43,441 nt of DNA. Source: Emiliania huxleyi CCMP1516 (lineage: Eukaryota; Haptophyta; Isochrysidales; Noelaerhabdaceae). The position numbers and the translations under genes were made by a program. Positions 18,640 to 28,356 of this stretch are shown here, one piece after another; the first letter of the stretch is position 1; each line of letters starts with the position of its first letter. The notes beneath the pieces are model-generated. The model was not told the origin of the DNA. It saw only the letters and a list, made by a program, of their open reading frames with translations, and searched no databases. Location of the stretch: NCBI RefSeq assembly GCF_000372725.1, contig NW_005200701.1, positions 31,821-75,261 of the forward strand, given 5' to 3'.

Positions 18640-19608
18640 ATGGTGCGACAAATTTCCTTCCGACACTTCTCGGACCAGCTCTACTGCTCGGGCGCGCAGC
18701 AGCAGTGGTGCGTCCTGCCTGGCGACGCCGCTCGCGGCGCGAGCGGGTCCCACCCAGGCGAGTGCCTATGGCACAAGCCAGACTCGACGGCGGTGCTCCA
18801 CGAGGACATGCTTGCGTCAAGCAGGCCTCGCTGGACCCGCGACCGGTGGGACCCCGCCGCGGCGGGAGTGAACGTCGACCTGCGCCGCTTCGACCCTGCG
18901 GACGCCGCGGCGTGCCTCCGCGGCAAGCACGTTATGATCCTGGGCGAAAGCACGACCAGAGACCTGTACGGCGCGTTTGCCGACGTTGCGGGCCTGCGCG
19001 CCAACATTCGCGGCTGCATGAACTCGGGCGGACGCGCCAAGCCCATCTGCCACCGAACAGTCGCCTCCGCCGACAACGAGACGCGCGTCTCCTTCCAGTT
19101 CCTCTCGAGCAGCAACGCGAGCCGCGAGATGGAGGTGACGCGGTCTCTGGTCGGCTACGGCGCGCCGGCGGCAGTGTTTGCGTACTGCATGGCCTACGAC
19201 TGGCTCAACACCGTGCCACCCTCCGACCAGCCAGAGGCGCGGGCGCCGCCATCCGACGCGATGGGGGCGGCGTGCCTGCAAAACATCGACGCGAACATCC
19301 TCTCGGCGGCGCCCGGTACGCCGCTCTTCCTCCTGGGCCCAACCTACCCGCCCGGCTGGGTGGAGCCATACGAGAACCGGACGCGGCCGGGTTCGAGAAT
19401 GGGCCGCCTCTTCCAGGCCATCGAGCGGCCCTTCGGCATCTCGTGCGAACGCAAGCCGGACGGCGACTTCAAGGTCGTGTCGGCGCGCGGCGTGAGAGGG
19501 CCCATCGACAGGTATAACGTCGTCGGGCATCGCAAGCGCGACATGATCCACCCGTACGACAATGCGCACACGCCAACCGTGCAGATGATGCTCAACCATA
19601 TGTGTTGA
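18640..19608 (+). CDS. SGNH / PC-esterase-like protein (acyl- or acetyl-esterase/transferase type)
   Basis: 322 residues from ATG 18640. A Cys/Trp-rich N-terminal half (YCSGAQQQWCVLPGD, GECLWHKPD) precedes the nucleophile-elbow-like KHVMILGESTTRDLYGAF, where GES replaces the common GDS, and the C-terminal DMIHPYDNAHTP carries the Asp-x-x-His pair expected of this fold. This resembles the PC-esterase/trichome-birefringence-like family that O-acetylates or deacetylates glycans in the secretory pathway; the substrate is unknown. The frame is open upstream and a hydrophobic stretch at 18510-18560 (FTAAFVVGAAATVAE) could be a signal anchor if translation starts earlier, but it lies in the duplicated block A. 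N-x-S/T sites (NETR, NASR, NRTR) fit secretion. Confidence 0.7.
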   Translation: MVRQISFRHFSDQLYCSGAQQQWCVLPGDAARGASGSHPGECLWHKPDSTAVLHEDMLASSRPRWTRDRWDPAAAGVNVDLRRFDPADAAACLRGKHVMILGESTTRDLYGAFADVAGLRANIRGCMNSGGRAKPICHRTVASADNETRVSFQFLSSSNASREMEVTRSLVGYGAPAAVFAYCMAYDWLNTVPPSDQPEARAPPSDAMGAACLQNIDANILSAAPGTPLFLLGPTYPPGWVEPYENRTRPGSRMGRLFQAIERPFGISCERKPDGDFKVVSARGVRGPIDRYNVVGHRKRDMIHPYDNAHTPTVQMMLNHMC

Positions 19609-19646
19609 CGGTGCATGGGGGCAGCCGCTGATGTGTGGAGTTGTTC

Positions 19647-19771
<125 letters not shown>

Positions 19772-20020
19772 CCACTCCCACAGCACAGAATTGTTAAAAT
19801 TCACAACTCACGGAAACGGGGCGGCCGACTGCGACTCACGGCTCACGCTCACGATCTCAGCATTTCAGCATTAGCCATATTGACTTGGGCCCTCGGGGAG
19901 GCGCCACTGACACACGACAGCCACACACACGGCGACCCCAAGTCGGGAAAGGATAGCACTGCGAGGCCGGGACCAACGCACGCCCTCTGACTGCCACCCG
20001 GAACACCGTCATTGCGTCAG

Positions 20021-21187
20021 GGCCATCGCACAGTGACGATTGTTGCCATCGGCCACGCGCTCAACGTCCTCGCCCTCCTAAAATCGCCTGGCGGCTTGTC
20101 GTTGGTCAAGCGCAAAGTCAAAAGGCTGGTCTGGATGGGGGGCACCTACTGGGACCCGCACGTCGAGTGGAACTGGGGCGCGTGCGGTGGCCCATCGAAC
20201 GAAAACGCCACCAAGTGCGGCGCGTACAGCAAGCTCTCGCAGCTCACCTCGGACGCTCTCAGCCGCTGGCCGGTGGAGGTGCCTACCGTGTTCGTGAGCT
20301 TCGACATCGGCTTCTGGGTGCGGGTCGGCGGCGTGCTCAAGACCGGAGCTCCCGTAAACAGCCCTTGCCGACAGGCCTTTGTCGACTTTTGCGGCGTCAC
20401 TGGTGGTAGCGGCGGGATGCCAGACTGGTGCAACGCGCGCGGTCGCAACGCGTGGGATCTCATCGCTGTCTTGATCGCCGTCCGTGGCACAGGCCCACCC
20501 GGCTACCACCGGCTGATGCCCGGAGGCAACGCCTTTGACGCGGCCACTGGGCTGAACACGTGGAGAGACGAGCCGCACAAGGCGCAGTGGGGGCACTTCC
20601 AGCTATGGTCTCCAGAGGACTCGTACAACAAGACCGCCGACGAGATAGACAGGCTGCTGCTGCAGACGCCTGCCAACAAGTTCCCGCCCTCACCGCCGCA
20701 GCCCCCCTCTCCGCCGCCGCCACACAATCCTCCGCCGTCGCCACCACCGCCGCCACCGCCGCCACCCCCACCCAACTACCCGCCCCTTTTCACCTATGCG
20801 AGGAGGGGCGGAGGGGCGGAGGCCGCAGCTGCGGCTGAGTCCGCCAGCGCCACCCGCGGCATAAATGGCGTGCAACACAGCCGTTCAGTTGGCGCCGCCG
20901 CCCCCGCCCTCGTCGGGGCGGCCAGTGGAGTGGGCCTGGGCGTCTTGGCCATTCTCCTCATCCGCCGGTTCTGCACGATTTATCGCAAGGGCCACGCGGA
21001 GGAGGGGCAGGAGGAGCGATCGCCGCCGCAACGATTGAGCTCCAAGACGGGGGGCGAGAGATTTGTGCGCAAGATGAGCACGAGCACAAAGGCCCGTGCA
21101 GATTTGCGCGCACGCGAGAGTGGGGGGCTGCTCGCTCCCAACGTCCGGCGATCCGATGCCGATGAGGGTGTCGAAGTGTGTAGCTGA
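20021..21187 (+). CDS. Nucleoside-hydrolase-like protein with Pro-rich stalk and C-terminal TM, 5' end missing
   Basis: An acceptor-like CATTGCGTCAG precedes 20021. The frame reads VTIVAIGHALNVLALL, RLVWMGGTYWDP and AWDLIAVLIAV, matching in order the second half of inosine/uridine-preferring nucleoside hydrolases (the V-A-x-GPLTN strand, the MGG motif and the C-terminal D-A region), which cleave ribosides to base and ribose. The N-terminal DTDxGxDDA calcium site is not found between 19609 and 20020, so the gene is truncated or its first exon lies elsewhere. After the domain come an SPPP/PPPP stalk (20680-20790), an Ala-rich linker, a transmembrane segment (GAASGVGLGVLAILLI) and a basic cytosolic tail to 21187. 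If expressed, it would be an extracellular, membrane-anchored form. Confidence 0.6.
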   Translation, partial: GHRTVTIVAIGHALNVLALLKSPGGLSLVKRKVKRLVWMGGTYWDPHVEWNWGACGGPSNENATKCGAYSKLSQLTSDALSRWPVEVPTVFVSFDIGFWVRVGGVLKTGAPVNSPCRQAFVDFCGVTGGSGGMPDWCNARGRNAWDLIAVLIAVRGTGPPGYHRLMPGGNAFDAATGLNTWRDEPHKAQWGHFQLWSPEDSYNKTADEIDRLLLQTPANKFPPSPPQPPSPPPPHNPPPSPPPPPPPPPPPNYPPLFTYARRGGGAEAAAAAESASATRGINGVQHSRSVGAAAPALVGAASGVGLGVLAILLIRRFCTIYRKGHAEEGQEERSPPQRLSSKTGGERFVRKMSTSTKARADLRARESGGLLAPNVRRSDADEGVEVCS

Positions 21188-21903
21188 GCGTCGTACATCT
21201 CCCCACACATGCAGTGAGTCATGCACACAGTGGTCAGTGCACACATGCATGCCGCCGTCAAGTCGGCGCCAGTCTGCGGCGACCACAGCCTGTGCCACAG
21301 CGCTCACCGCAGGGAGATATATGCGAGCGCTTTTCACATTTTCAGAGTCGCAAGCGATTGCGCGAAATCCCACCCCGGTGGATTTTGGGGCGCGCTGCGC
21401 ACCCCCTAATTGAGTCAGTCAGCAGCGGCGGCCCAGCGCGCAGCCGGCAGCGCAGCTCGCGCGAAACCCACAACTCAGCAGACACAAGTATACGCGCTCA
21501 CTCACTCTATACACGAATCACGCGGCCCCGGCAACCAGATGGACACATTGTCTCGCAGATTTACACGCAATCGCCACGGCCACCCCAAGTGCAGAGAGAG
21601 AGACGGATCCCGGCTGTGTGCCCACACAGCTCACAGGTCGCCCCGCGGCGCCCAGAGCGGCACAGCCGGGCTGCGCAACTCTTCACCGCTCGACAGAGCG
21701 CTAGAGTTGCACAGCTCGCGCCCGTCCTCGCGCCCCCCTCCGCGCTCTGCCCGCCCCCCTCCAGCATGGTGCGCGGGAGGGAAGGGGGGGGGGGGGAGGG
21801 GGGCAGCCCGGCCACAGAAGTGGAGGGGGAGCGCCCCCCCAGCCATTCCCCGCGGGAGAGTTTCCCCCCCCCCCACCCCGGCCCCCCCCCCCCCCCCACG
21901 CGG
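21188..21903. other. Intergenic, homopolymer-rich
   Basis: No gene supported. Convergent 3' ends of the nucleoside-hydrolase-like and HAD-like genes lie here, with poly-G at 21785-21797 and poly-C runs at 21866-21897. A 13-bp run of G suggests slippage-prone sequence. Confidence 0.5.
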
Positions 21904-23661
21904 CTAGCGCGGCTCCTCGCCACTGAAGAGCTCGCGGATGGCCATCAGGGTGAGGTCCTCGAGGCTGGAGATGCGCAGGTCGGCGTGCATCATCTCATAG
22001 GCCGGGTGCTTGCCCACGAGCGCCACCGCCTTCGCCAGCGCCTCCTTTGCGCTGCTCACGCCCTGCGGCGAGTCCTCAAACACGACGCACCGCGCGGGCG
22101 GCCGCCGCAGCTTGACGCAGGAAGCGAGGTATGCCTGCTCGGCCGTCTCGGCGCCATCCTCGGCGCAGATGGAGGCCTGGAAGAAGCGGGCCATGTCCGC
22201 CGCCTCCACCTTGTCCGACAGCGAGCGCTCGTCCAGCTCCGAGCAGAGGCAGCAGGGCACCTGGTACTCGTTGAGCAGCGTCAGCAGCCGCACGGCGCCC
22301 GGACGCGGCTCGAAGGCGTAGCTCGAGAAGCGGCGGCCAAGCGCCTCGCAAAACTCGTACGAGAGTGCCTGGGCGACGCCCCAGTCGTCGAGATATGGGG
22401 AGACAGGGGGAGATAGGGGGAGATATGGGAGAGTGCCTGGGCGACGCCCCAGTCGTCGAGCGCAGGCTGCCAGCGGAAGACCTGCGTCACGGCGATCTCT
22501 GTCAGTGATTCCTTACGAGTTCGGTGCCTGTGAGTGATTCATTCTTCAGTAGGGACGGCCTGCGTCACCGCAATCTCTGGGAAATCTGGGGAGATCTGGG
22601 AGATCTGGGGAGATCTGGGGAGATATGGGGAAGACCTGCGTCACCGCGATCTCTGGCCGCCGGCCGACAGTGCGGTCGCTGTCCTCTGCGTCGAAGGGGA
22701 GGCCATGCGCCTCGGCCACCTTCGGGGGCGGGTGAGGGGGCGGGTGAGGGGCGGGTGAGGGGGCGGGTGAGGGGGCGGGTGAGGGGGCGGGTGAGGGGGC
22801 GGGTGAGGGGCGGGTGAGGGGGCGGGTGAGGGGGCGGGTGAGGGGGCGGGTGAGGGGGCGGGTGAGGGGCGGGTGCGGAGCAGGGAGAGGGAGAGGGGGG
22901 GGGGGGGAGGGGGAAGGTGAGGGGGAGGGGGAGGGGGAGGGAGACGGTGACGGTGACGGTGAGAGTGAGGGGAAGGGTGGGGCGGGAGGGTGGAGCGCGG
23001 GGTGGAGGGTGAGGCGAGGCAGGCAAGGGAGGAGGGGCGGAGGGGAGGAAGGGAGAGGAGGCGGCGGCGGCGGTGGCGGTGAGGAGGGGAAGAGGTGGCG
23101 GTAGACGGAGAAGGAGAGGCGGCAGAAGCAGCGGCCGCCGCACACCTCCGCCCAGGCGGCGGCGTGCAGGCCGCGCAGGCCCGCAAAGACGGTGTCCCAG
23201 CGGAAGAGGGCGCCGTACGCCTCCATCGGGCTGACGACGAAGCGGAGCCGCTGCACGCTGTCCGGCTGCAGCAGCTCATTCAGGTCGGAGCCCCTCAGCT
23301 GCGCCGGCGGCAGCCGCGCGAGGGAGCCCCAGTCCGCATACTCGCCGGCAAGAGGAGAGGCGAGCGCTGAGCCGTACTCGCCCTCGCGCGGCGCGGGAGG
23401 GAGGTCGAACTCGGAGAGGTCGTCGCCGCCGCCGCCCGACGGCAGGAAGACGACGCGCGGTATTCCCAGCCGCGAGGGCGCCGCGAGCGAACCCACCGCA
23501 TCCCCAGCGACTGGCTGCGCGCTCGCCGAGGCGGCGCCCGGAGGAGGGCCCTGCCTGCTGCGGTCGAGGCCGCGCGTCGCGAGCAACCCCGTCCCGGTGC
23601 CGGGGCTCAGCAGCAGCAGCATGCAGAGAGAGAGCCGCCACCAATGGTGAGGCCTGGCCAA
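21904..23661 (-). CDS. HAD-superfamily-like protein (four exons), probably plastid-targeted
   Basis: A consistent model has exons 23661-23146, 22719-22636, 22481-22437 and 22368-21904, all joined in phase 0, giving 369 residues. The N-terminus has a hydrophobic leader (WWRLSLCMLLLLSPGTGTGL) and a Ser/Ala/Pro-rich region, compatible with bipartite plastid targeting. The HAD core follows: ALFRWDTVFAGLRGLH (motif I), AEAHGLPFDAEDSDRTVGRR (cap), LRLLTLLNEYQVPCCLCSEL (motif II), and ARCVVFEDSPQGVSSAKEA with AVALV (motif IV). In motif I the catalytic first Asp of DxDxT is Arg (RWD), so hydrolase activity is doubtful. Introns: 426 bp (AG|GT), 154 bp (AG|GT) and 68 bp (GC-AG); the last two are flanked by direct repeats of exon sequence. 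Confidence 0.8.
22361..22460. repeat. 32-bp perfect direct repeat bounding a 68-bp intron
   Basis: 22361-22392 and 22429-22460 are identical; the offset is 68 bp, the same as the intron 22369-22436. Splicing uses the same AG|GC within each copy, so removal restores exactly one copy of the exon sequence. Confidence 0.9.
22476..22656. repeat. Triplicated exon segment bounding intron 2 of the HAD-like gene
   Basis: A segment of about 26 bp (core CTGCGTCACCGCGATCTCTG on the plus strand) occurs at 22476-22502, 22555-22580 and 22630-22656 with few mismatches. The outer copies hold the acceptor and the donor (GACGCAG|GTCTTCC on the minus strand); the middle one has AG|GC. Spacings are 76 and 78 bp, adding to the 154-bp intron. 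Confidence 0.85.
22728..22875. repeat. 11-12-bp minisatellite (GGGGCGGGTGA)n in intron 1
   Basis: About twelve units of GGGGCGGGTGAG/GGGCGGGTGAG follow the acceptor of HAD intron 1, continuing into G/A-rich sequence to about 23100. ORFs reading SPAPSPAP or RGRVRGRV here are artefacts. Confidence 0.95.
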
Positions 23662-23799
23662 CCAGCAGCGGCGCGAGTTCTGCGCAATTGCCGGTGTTTC
23701 TTTGTCTAAATTCTTTGACAGGAAATAAGAGGGCTCCCGCGGCGATCAACACCGCAACTCCTTTTCTAAATTTCACCACTCTTCTTACGCGCGACGACG

Positions 23800-24357
23800 C
23801 TACAGCCTACCAAACCTCCACACACTTCTACTCACCCTCGGACACACTTGCACCGTCGTCCTGCGCGCCTGATGCGTCGCGCATCTGCTCGTCACCCTCT
23901 CCATGACGACGTTCGTCGAGGCGTGGAAGCGCGTCTCCAGGTCGATGGCCGCCTGCTCGGCCGCGGCGAGCTTGCCCTGGTCGACGCACATGCCGCACAC
24001 CGCGTGCGCCGGGCAGCCGCACTGGCCGCGTTGTGGGCGCACGGTCTTGGCGACCGCCGGCGCTGCGCGCCGGTCGTGCTGCTCACGCTGCCGGCGGCGC
24101 TGGTCGCGCGCCTGCCGATCGCGCGTGTTCGCGGCGGCTGCATCTCCTGCTCGTTTCGCTCGCACCCGAGCGGCGGTCGCCAGGCGCTTCAGGTCGGCGG
24201 TGCTGCGCGCGCGGCCGTCGGCTCTGCACAGCCACATGTCCTCCTCCTCGGCAGGCTCGCACGGCTTGCCGTCGAACTGCGGCGGGAACCCGCGACGACG
24301 CTTCGCCCAGGCCGGGCACGATGGTGCCGCGACGAGCGGCGTCGAGGCGACGGCCAT
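23800..24357 (-). CDS. Hypothetical Cys-containing coiled protein
   Basis: Start ATG 24357: MAVASTPLVAAPSCPAWAKR, GFPPQFDGKPCEPAEEEDMW, LCRADGRARSTADLKRLATA, a basic helix (RARDQRRRQREQ region), then GQCGCPAHAVCGMCVDQGK and LAAAEQAAIDLETRF. The C-x-C and C-x-x-C residues suggest a small metal site, as does the N-terminal pattern W-x-KR..F(P)xxFDGKPC. A strong donor (CCGAGG|GTGAGT) lies near 23833, so the ORF's last 11 codons are probably intronic; an exon in 23690-23790 with acceptor TTTAG is possible but unproven. No family recognised. Confidence 0.45.
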   Translation of the reverse strand: MAVASTPLVAAPSCPAWAKRRRGFPPQFDGKPCEPAEEEDMWLCRADGRARSTADLKRLATAARVRAKRAGDAAAANTRDRQARDQRRRQREQHDRRAAPAVAKTVRPQRGQCGCPAHAVCGMCVDQGKLAAAEQAAIDLETRFHASTNVVMERVTSRCATHQARRTTVQVCPRVSRSVWRFGRL

Positions 24358-24499
24358 CGATGGGTCCAGAAGACTTGGAGACTTCTAAACCAAAAAATCA
24401 AAAAAGCGAGCACAAGTGCGTTACATGGGCATGGCCGGCGTTTCTGCACCGAACGATCTTACTTTCGGTCTATCGAAAGTGTTGATCGATAAGAAAGGA

Positions 24500-25111
24500 C
24501 TGGACTAACCGCGAATGGCAGTTATCCGTTGTGCGGACGTCGTCGCGGCTCGCCTCTGCCGCGGCGGCTGCTGCGCGCACGCGGCGGCGCCGCTCTCTCG
24601 CGAGACGGCTGGCGACGCGGCTCGCCGCCGACGTACGCTGCGCTCGTCCGACGGTCCGCAGCGTGGCGTGCGCGGCGCTGCGTGCCGCTCTGCGAGCGCT
24701 TCTGCGCCTGCACTGCCTCTCTCTGTTGCTGCTGGTGGTGGTGATGGTGCTGCTGCTGGTGGAGATGCTGCTGCTGGCGCGGCGCGGCTCTGCGACTGGG
24801 CTCGACGAGCGCGTCGCGAGCATCTGACGCGGCGGGCGGCGTCGGGCAGGTGCGCTTCTCTCTCTGGTGGTGGTGGTGGTGCTGCTGCTGCTGGTGGTGG
24901 TGCAGATGCTGCTGCTGGTGCGGCGCGGCTCTCCGACGCGACTCGATGCGCGCGTCGTGGCAATCTGACGCGGCGGGCGGCGTCGCGGGCGGCAGCGGTG
25001 GGGGCTCGCGGGTGGAGGTGGAGGCTGGAGGCTGTGGTGGACCTTTGAGTTTATTTCATGGTGGACTACGAGGACTAGTGATGCTGCTCCTGATGCCCCC
25101 CCCCCCGCCCC

Positions 25112-25113
<2 letters not shown>
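24500..25113. repeat. Trinucleotide-rich stretch with imperfect 140-150-bp tandem duplication
   Basis: 24690-24845 and 24845-24995 are similar: a GGTGGTG/CTGCTG run followed by GGCGCGGCTC, CGACG, CGTCG and ATCTGACGCGGCGGGCGGCG. Frames on both strands are open but of low complexity, so no gene is called. Confidence 0.6.
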
Positions 25114-25446
<333 letters not shown>

Positions 25447-25549
25447 CCCCCCCCCCAAGCCGACTCAGGGTGTGTGGCAGCCCGCTGGCTGTGTGTCTTG
25501 TGAGCTTGTTTGTGTCTGTGTGTCGCTCGTGTGTGCCGTCATAGATCGT

Positions 25550-25645
25550 CATCATCTGTCCAGCGTCCACCCATACCGCGTTGGTGTCCAGTCCGAGCCT
25601 GGCTGTTCTTCACCTTTTTTACCTACCTACCTACCTAGAAAGGAG
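25550..25645 (+). repeat. Repeat R2, partial copy
   Basis: Shares CCATACCGCGTTGGTG, CCAGTCCGAGCCTGGCTG and TTCTTCACC with 39538-39600 (+) and 18300-18365 (-), and ends in (ACCT)n rather than (ATAC)n. Confidence 0.9.
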
Positions 25646-25666
25646 CCTTCGAAAAACGGCGGGCAC

Positions 25667-26560
25667 ATGGCGCGCGTAGCTATGATAGGGACCGCGGCCG
25701 CGGAGCCGGCGGCGGACGGGGCTGGCGCGCAAGCGCCGGCCACCGTCGTGCCGCCGGGAACGCGCCGCGGACCACCCTGGAATAGCAGCCATCGCGCGCA
25801 CATGCAAGACTGCCTCATTGCCGCAAGGCTCGCAGGTGTGTCGCAGCTCAGGTATGAGGTCCCTGGCTACGGGACGGCGACCTTCGAGCTGAAGTCCGAG
25901 AAGGCCGCGGGTGACCGCGAGCCTGTGCAGGCGGCGGAGCGCTCGTTCATCGAGCGCACCGCGTCGCGGAAGGAGAAGCCGACGGAGGAGCAGAAGCAAG
26001 CTCGGGCCGCGGCTCGCAGGGCCAAAAAGGCCCGGCAGAAGGCGAACAGGGCGGAGAAGGCTGCGGCGGCGGCTGCGAGCGAGGCCGAGCGTGCGGACTA
26101 CCCGCACGCGCAGCTACGCGAGAACGTCGAGTTCGTGATGGACGGCCTAGAGGCTGCGGCGCAGGCGGCGCGCAACCCCAGCGGGTCCAATATTCAGGTC
26201 GCCTACTCGCTGCCTCCCGAGGGGGGCAGCGGGTTCGGCGACCTGGTGTACGCCACGGTCCCTCTGGGCTCCGTGGCGACGAAGGTCGCCCGGGACTGGC
26301 TCGCCAACGAGCTCTACGAGCCGTCCCGGCGCGGCAAAATCGATGCGGCCTGCAGGGACCGAAAGGTCGCCGACCTGATCACGGCTGCCGGCGCCTCGGC
26401 GCCGGCCGACGCCGTGTTCGGCGGCAGGTTTGCGACGGGCGAGACGCCCCGCTCGACGACCTCCGCCTCCGAGGCGGACGAGGGCGACGGCGCCGGCGGC
26501 GATGGCGGGACCAGCTTCGACCTGTTCGGGCCGGACCCCACCCCCATGGAGGACCTTTGA
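25667..26560 (+). CDS. Hypothetical protein, 297 aa
   Basis: Intronless from ATG 25667: MARVAMIGTAAAEPAADGAG, a Pro-rich piece, then NSSHRAHMQDCLIAARLAG, LRYEVPGYGTATFELKSEK, a long basic coiled helix (PTEEQKQARAAARRAKKARQ), YPHAQLRENVEFVMDGLEAA, GFGDLVYATVPLGSV, VARDWLANELYE and an acidic tail ending PTPMEDL. The composition is consistent with a real soluble, perhaps nuclear, protein; no family recognised. It lies between repeat R2 and an R1 copy, so it could be part of a repeat-borne unit. Confidence 0.6.
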   Translation: MARVAMIGTAAAEPAADGAGAQAPATVVPPGTRRGPPWNSSHRAHMQDCLIAARLAGVSQLRYEVPGYGTATFELKSEKAAGDREPVQAAERSFIERTASRKEKPTEEQKQARAAARRAKKARQKANRAEKAAAAAASEAERADYPHAQLRENVEFVMDGLEAAAQAARNPSGSNIQVAYSLPPEGGSGFGDLVYATVPLGSVATKVARDWLANELYEPSRRGKIDAACRDRKVADLITAAGASAPADAVFGGRFATGETPRSTTSASEADEGDGAGGDGGTSFDLFGPDPTPMEDL

Positions 26561-26564
26561 GGCC

Positions 26565-27019
26565 CTCCCCAGTCTCACCCCACCTTACCTCTGCCCCCCC
26601 CTCCCCCCATCCCTCTGCCTCCCATAGGGCAGGATAGCACTAGCATATGCGCCTAGTGCGCACACTGGGCCCACATAGATGTGACCCGCCCACTCGAGTG
26701 CGGCGCCCAGATGCTAGTGCTTGAGAGGACACCACAAACGCGGCACGGCCCGTTTTGGATGTCTGCGGAGATTCTGTCTTAGCACACACAGTGAGTCATT
26801 CGGAGTCATTCGATGGCCAGAGTGCGATTGTGTGTGTGCGGGAGTTGGTTTGTCGGGAGGGAGGGGCAGGCTGCTCACCCACGTGCACCGGGCCAGTGCT
26901 TGCACTTTGAATGCCGTGGGGCTCCTGCCCGTGTCCGGGTGTGGAGATGCGAGGGTCGCCCCCCCTTGCCCCACCACTTTGTGTGTGTGGAGAAATTTAC
27001 CTTACCTTACCTTACCTTC
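26565..27019 (-). repeat. Dispersed repeat R1, copy 3 (left arm of inverted pair)
   Basis: The longest R1 copy. From CTCCCCAGTCTCACCCC through GCAGGATAGCACTAGCATAT and CACTCGAGTGCGGCGCCCAG to the (ACCTT)n end at 27000-27019. It matches 28357-28740 in inverted orientation, apart from about 75 bp (26750-26825) missing from that copy. Confidence 0.92.
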
Positions 27020-27215
27020 GAAAAGGGCATGGCTCCTGCCGCAACTTTCTCGCTAACACGCGCGCACCACCGGGACTGCGGTGGGCACGCGCTAACAACC
27101 GGGACTAACAAGCGGGACTTGTTTCTAGCAGGGGACGAAGCTCTGAGCCCAGCGACGCGTGTCGGAGGAGTCCGGTCCGCCCGCGCGCGGGTGCAGTAAA
27201 GTCAACGCAGTAAAG

Positions 27216-28056
27216 TCAGATTGACGGCGACGGATGCACCTCCAGCGGCTCGAGCCGTCCCTCTGCCGCTTCTCCGCTCTGCTGGCAGCTCGCGAGCCTC
27301 CACATGGCCTCTGGCTGGAACAGGCCGCCGTACCGGCCGCCAAACGGGTTGGAGCCGATCCAACGGTGGAGACCGTAGTAGGCGAGCGCCTGGGATCCGA
27401 GACACGGTGAAGAGGGGGGAGAGAGAACGGCGCTGTTTGTTTGGGCTGGCAGGAGCGGACGGCAGAAAAGTGCGAGGCGCCTCGAGCGGGTTGGCCGGAA
27501 ACAGGTTCAGGAAGGGAATCGCGATCATGTAGCACACGAGTGCACTCTCGAGAGCGTTGCACGCGCGGACGATGCCGTCGCGCCGCTCACGCTCGAGGCC
27601 AATCCGGTACTCATCCGACATCTGGCAGCAGCCACGCCGCTTGATGTCCGCCTGGTGCTGCGGCAGGCGGGTCAGCTGCTGCACCAGCGTGTCGTAGTAG
27701 CCTCCGGCGCGGTTGTGGGAGAGGCGGCGGTACAGCGGCATGAAGACGGGCACCGGCAGCAGGAGAAAGAGGAGCGAGCCGGCGACCGGGACCAGCCGCA
27801 CCAGGGAGAGGAAAAAGTAGAGGCCCGAGCCGACACAGGCCTGATAGTGGTGCAGCGCGCTCGACGAGGCGGCCACTGCCTCCAGTGGCCGGCTGAGGCT
27901 GCCACACCACGTCGGAGGCACTTTCGCGTCGCCCCAAGCGAGTAATGAGGCGCAGTGGCCGCAGCCGTCCTCCTCTGCTTGCGGCGCTGGCAGCAGCTTT
28001 GCTCGCTGGCCAGCTAGATACGCAGGCGATGGCGGCGGCACACTTGGACGGGCCAT
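27216..28056 (-). CDS. Small membrane protein, two exons
   Basis: Exons 28056-27481 and 27389-27216 join in phase 0 across a 91-bp GC-AG intron (CTCGAG|GCGCCT to TCCCAG|GCGCTC), giving 249 residues. It reads CASLLAWGDAKVPPTWCGSL, then hydrophobic segments (GLYFFLSLVRLVPVAGSLLF, LLPVPVFMPLYRRL, ALVCYMIAIPFLNLFPANP) separated by hydrophilic helices (GGYYDTLVQQLTRLPQHQ, EYRIGLERERRDGIVRACN), and a C-terminus YYGLHRWIGSNPFGGRYGG. Two or three membrane spans are likely. No known family recognised. The gene is enclosed by inverted R1 copies with their pentanucleotide ends facing inward. Confidence 0.6.
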
Positions 28057-28356
28057 GTAGGTTCTCGAGGTGGCAAAGATCAGCCGCGCGCGCCAGCCAG
28101 AGAGCGTTCAAGAGGTTCCGCCGCTCCCCCCCACAAGGCGCGAGACACACGTTCACAGCACGTTCTAAGGGGCTTCTTTGAGCGGGCGGTGGTCAAAGAA
28201 CCCATCGTGCAGGTTCTCGAGGTGGATATCCTTTGGCCGCGTTGGGCAGGTGTGAACAACACCTCGTGACCACGGCTCCGCAGGCGCCTATTGATGGGTC
28301 CAGGTGATAGCCCTGGGTGGGCAATCCATACGCCTAGTTGGACCTCAGATCGCCCG

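Noticed and set aside
22546..23143. Long Pro/Ser-rich minus-strand ORFs and Arg/Gly plus-strand ORFs
   Set aside because: They lie in intron 1 of the HAD-like gene and reflect the minisatellite.
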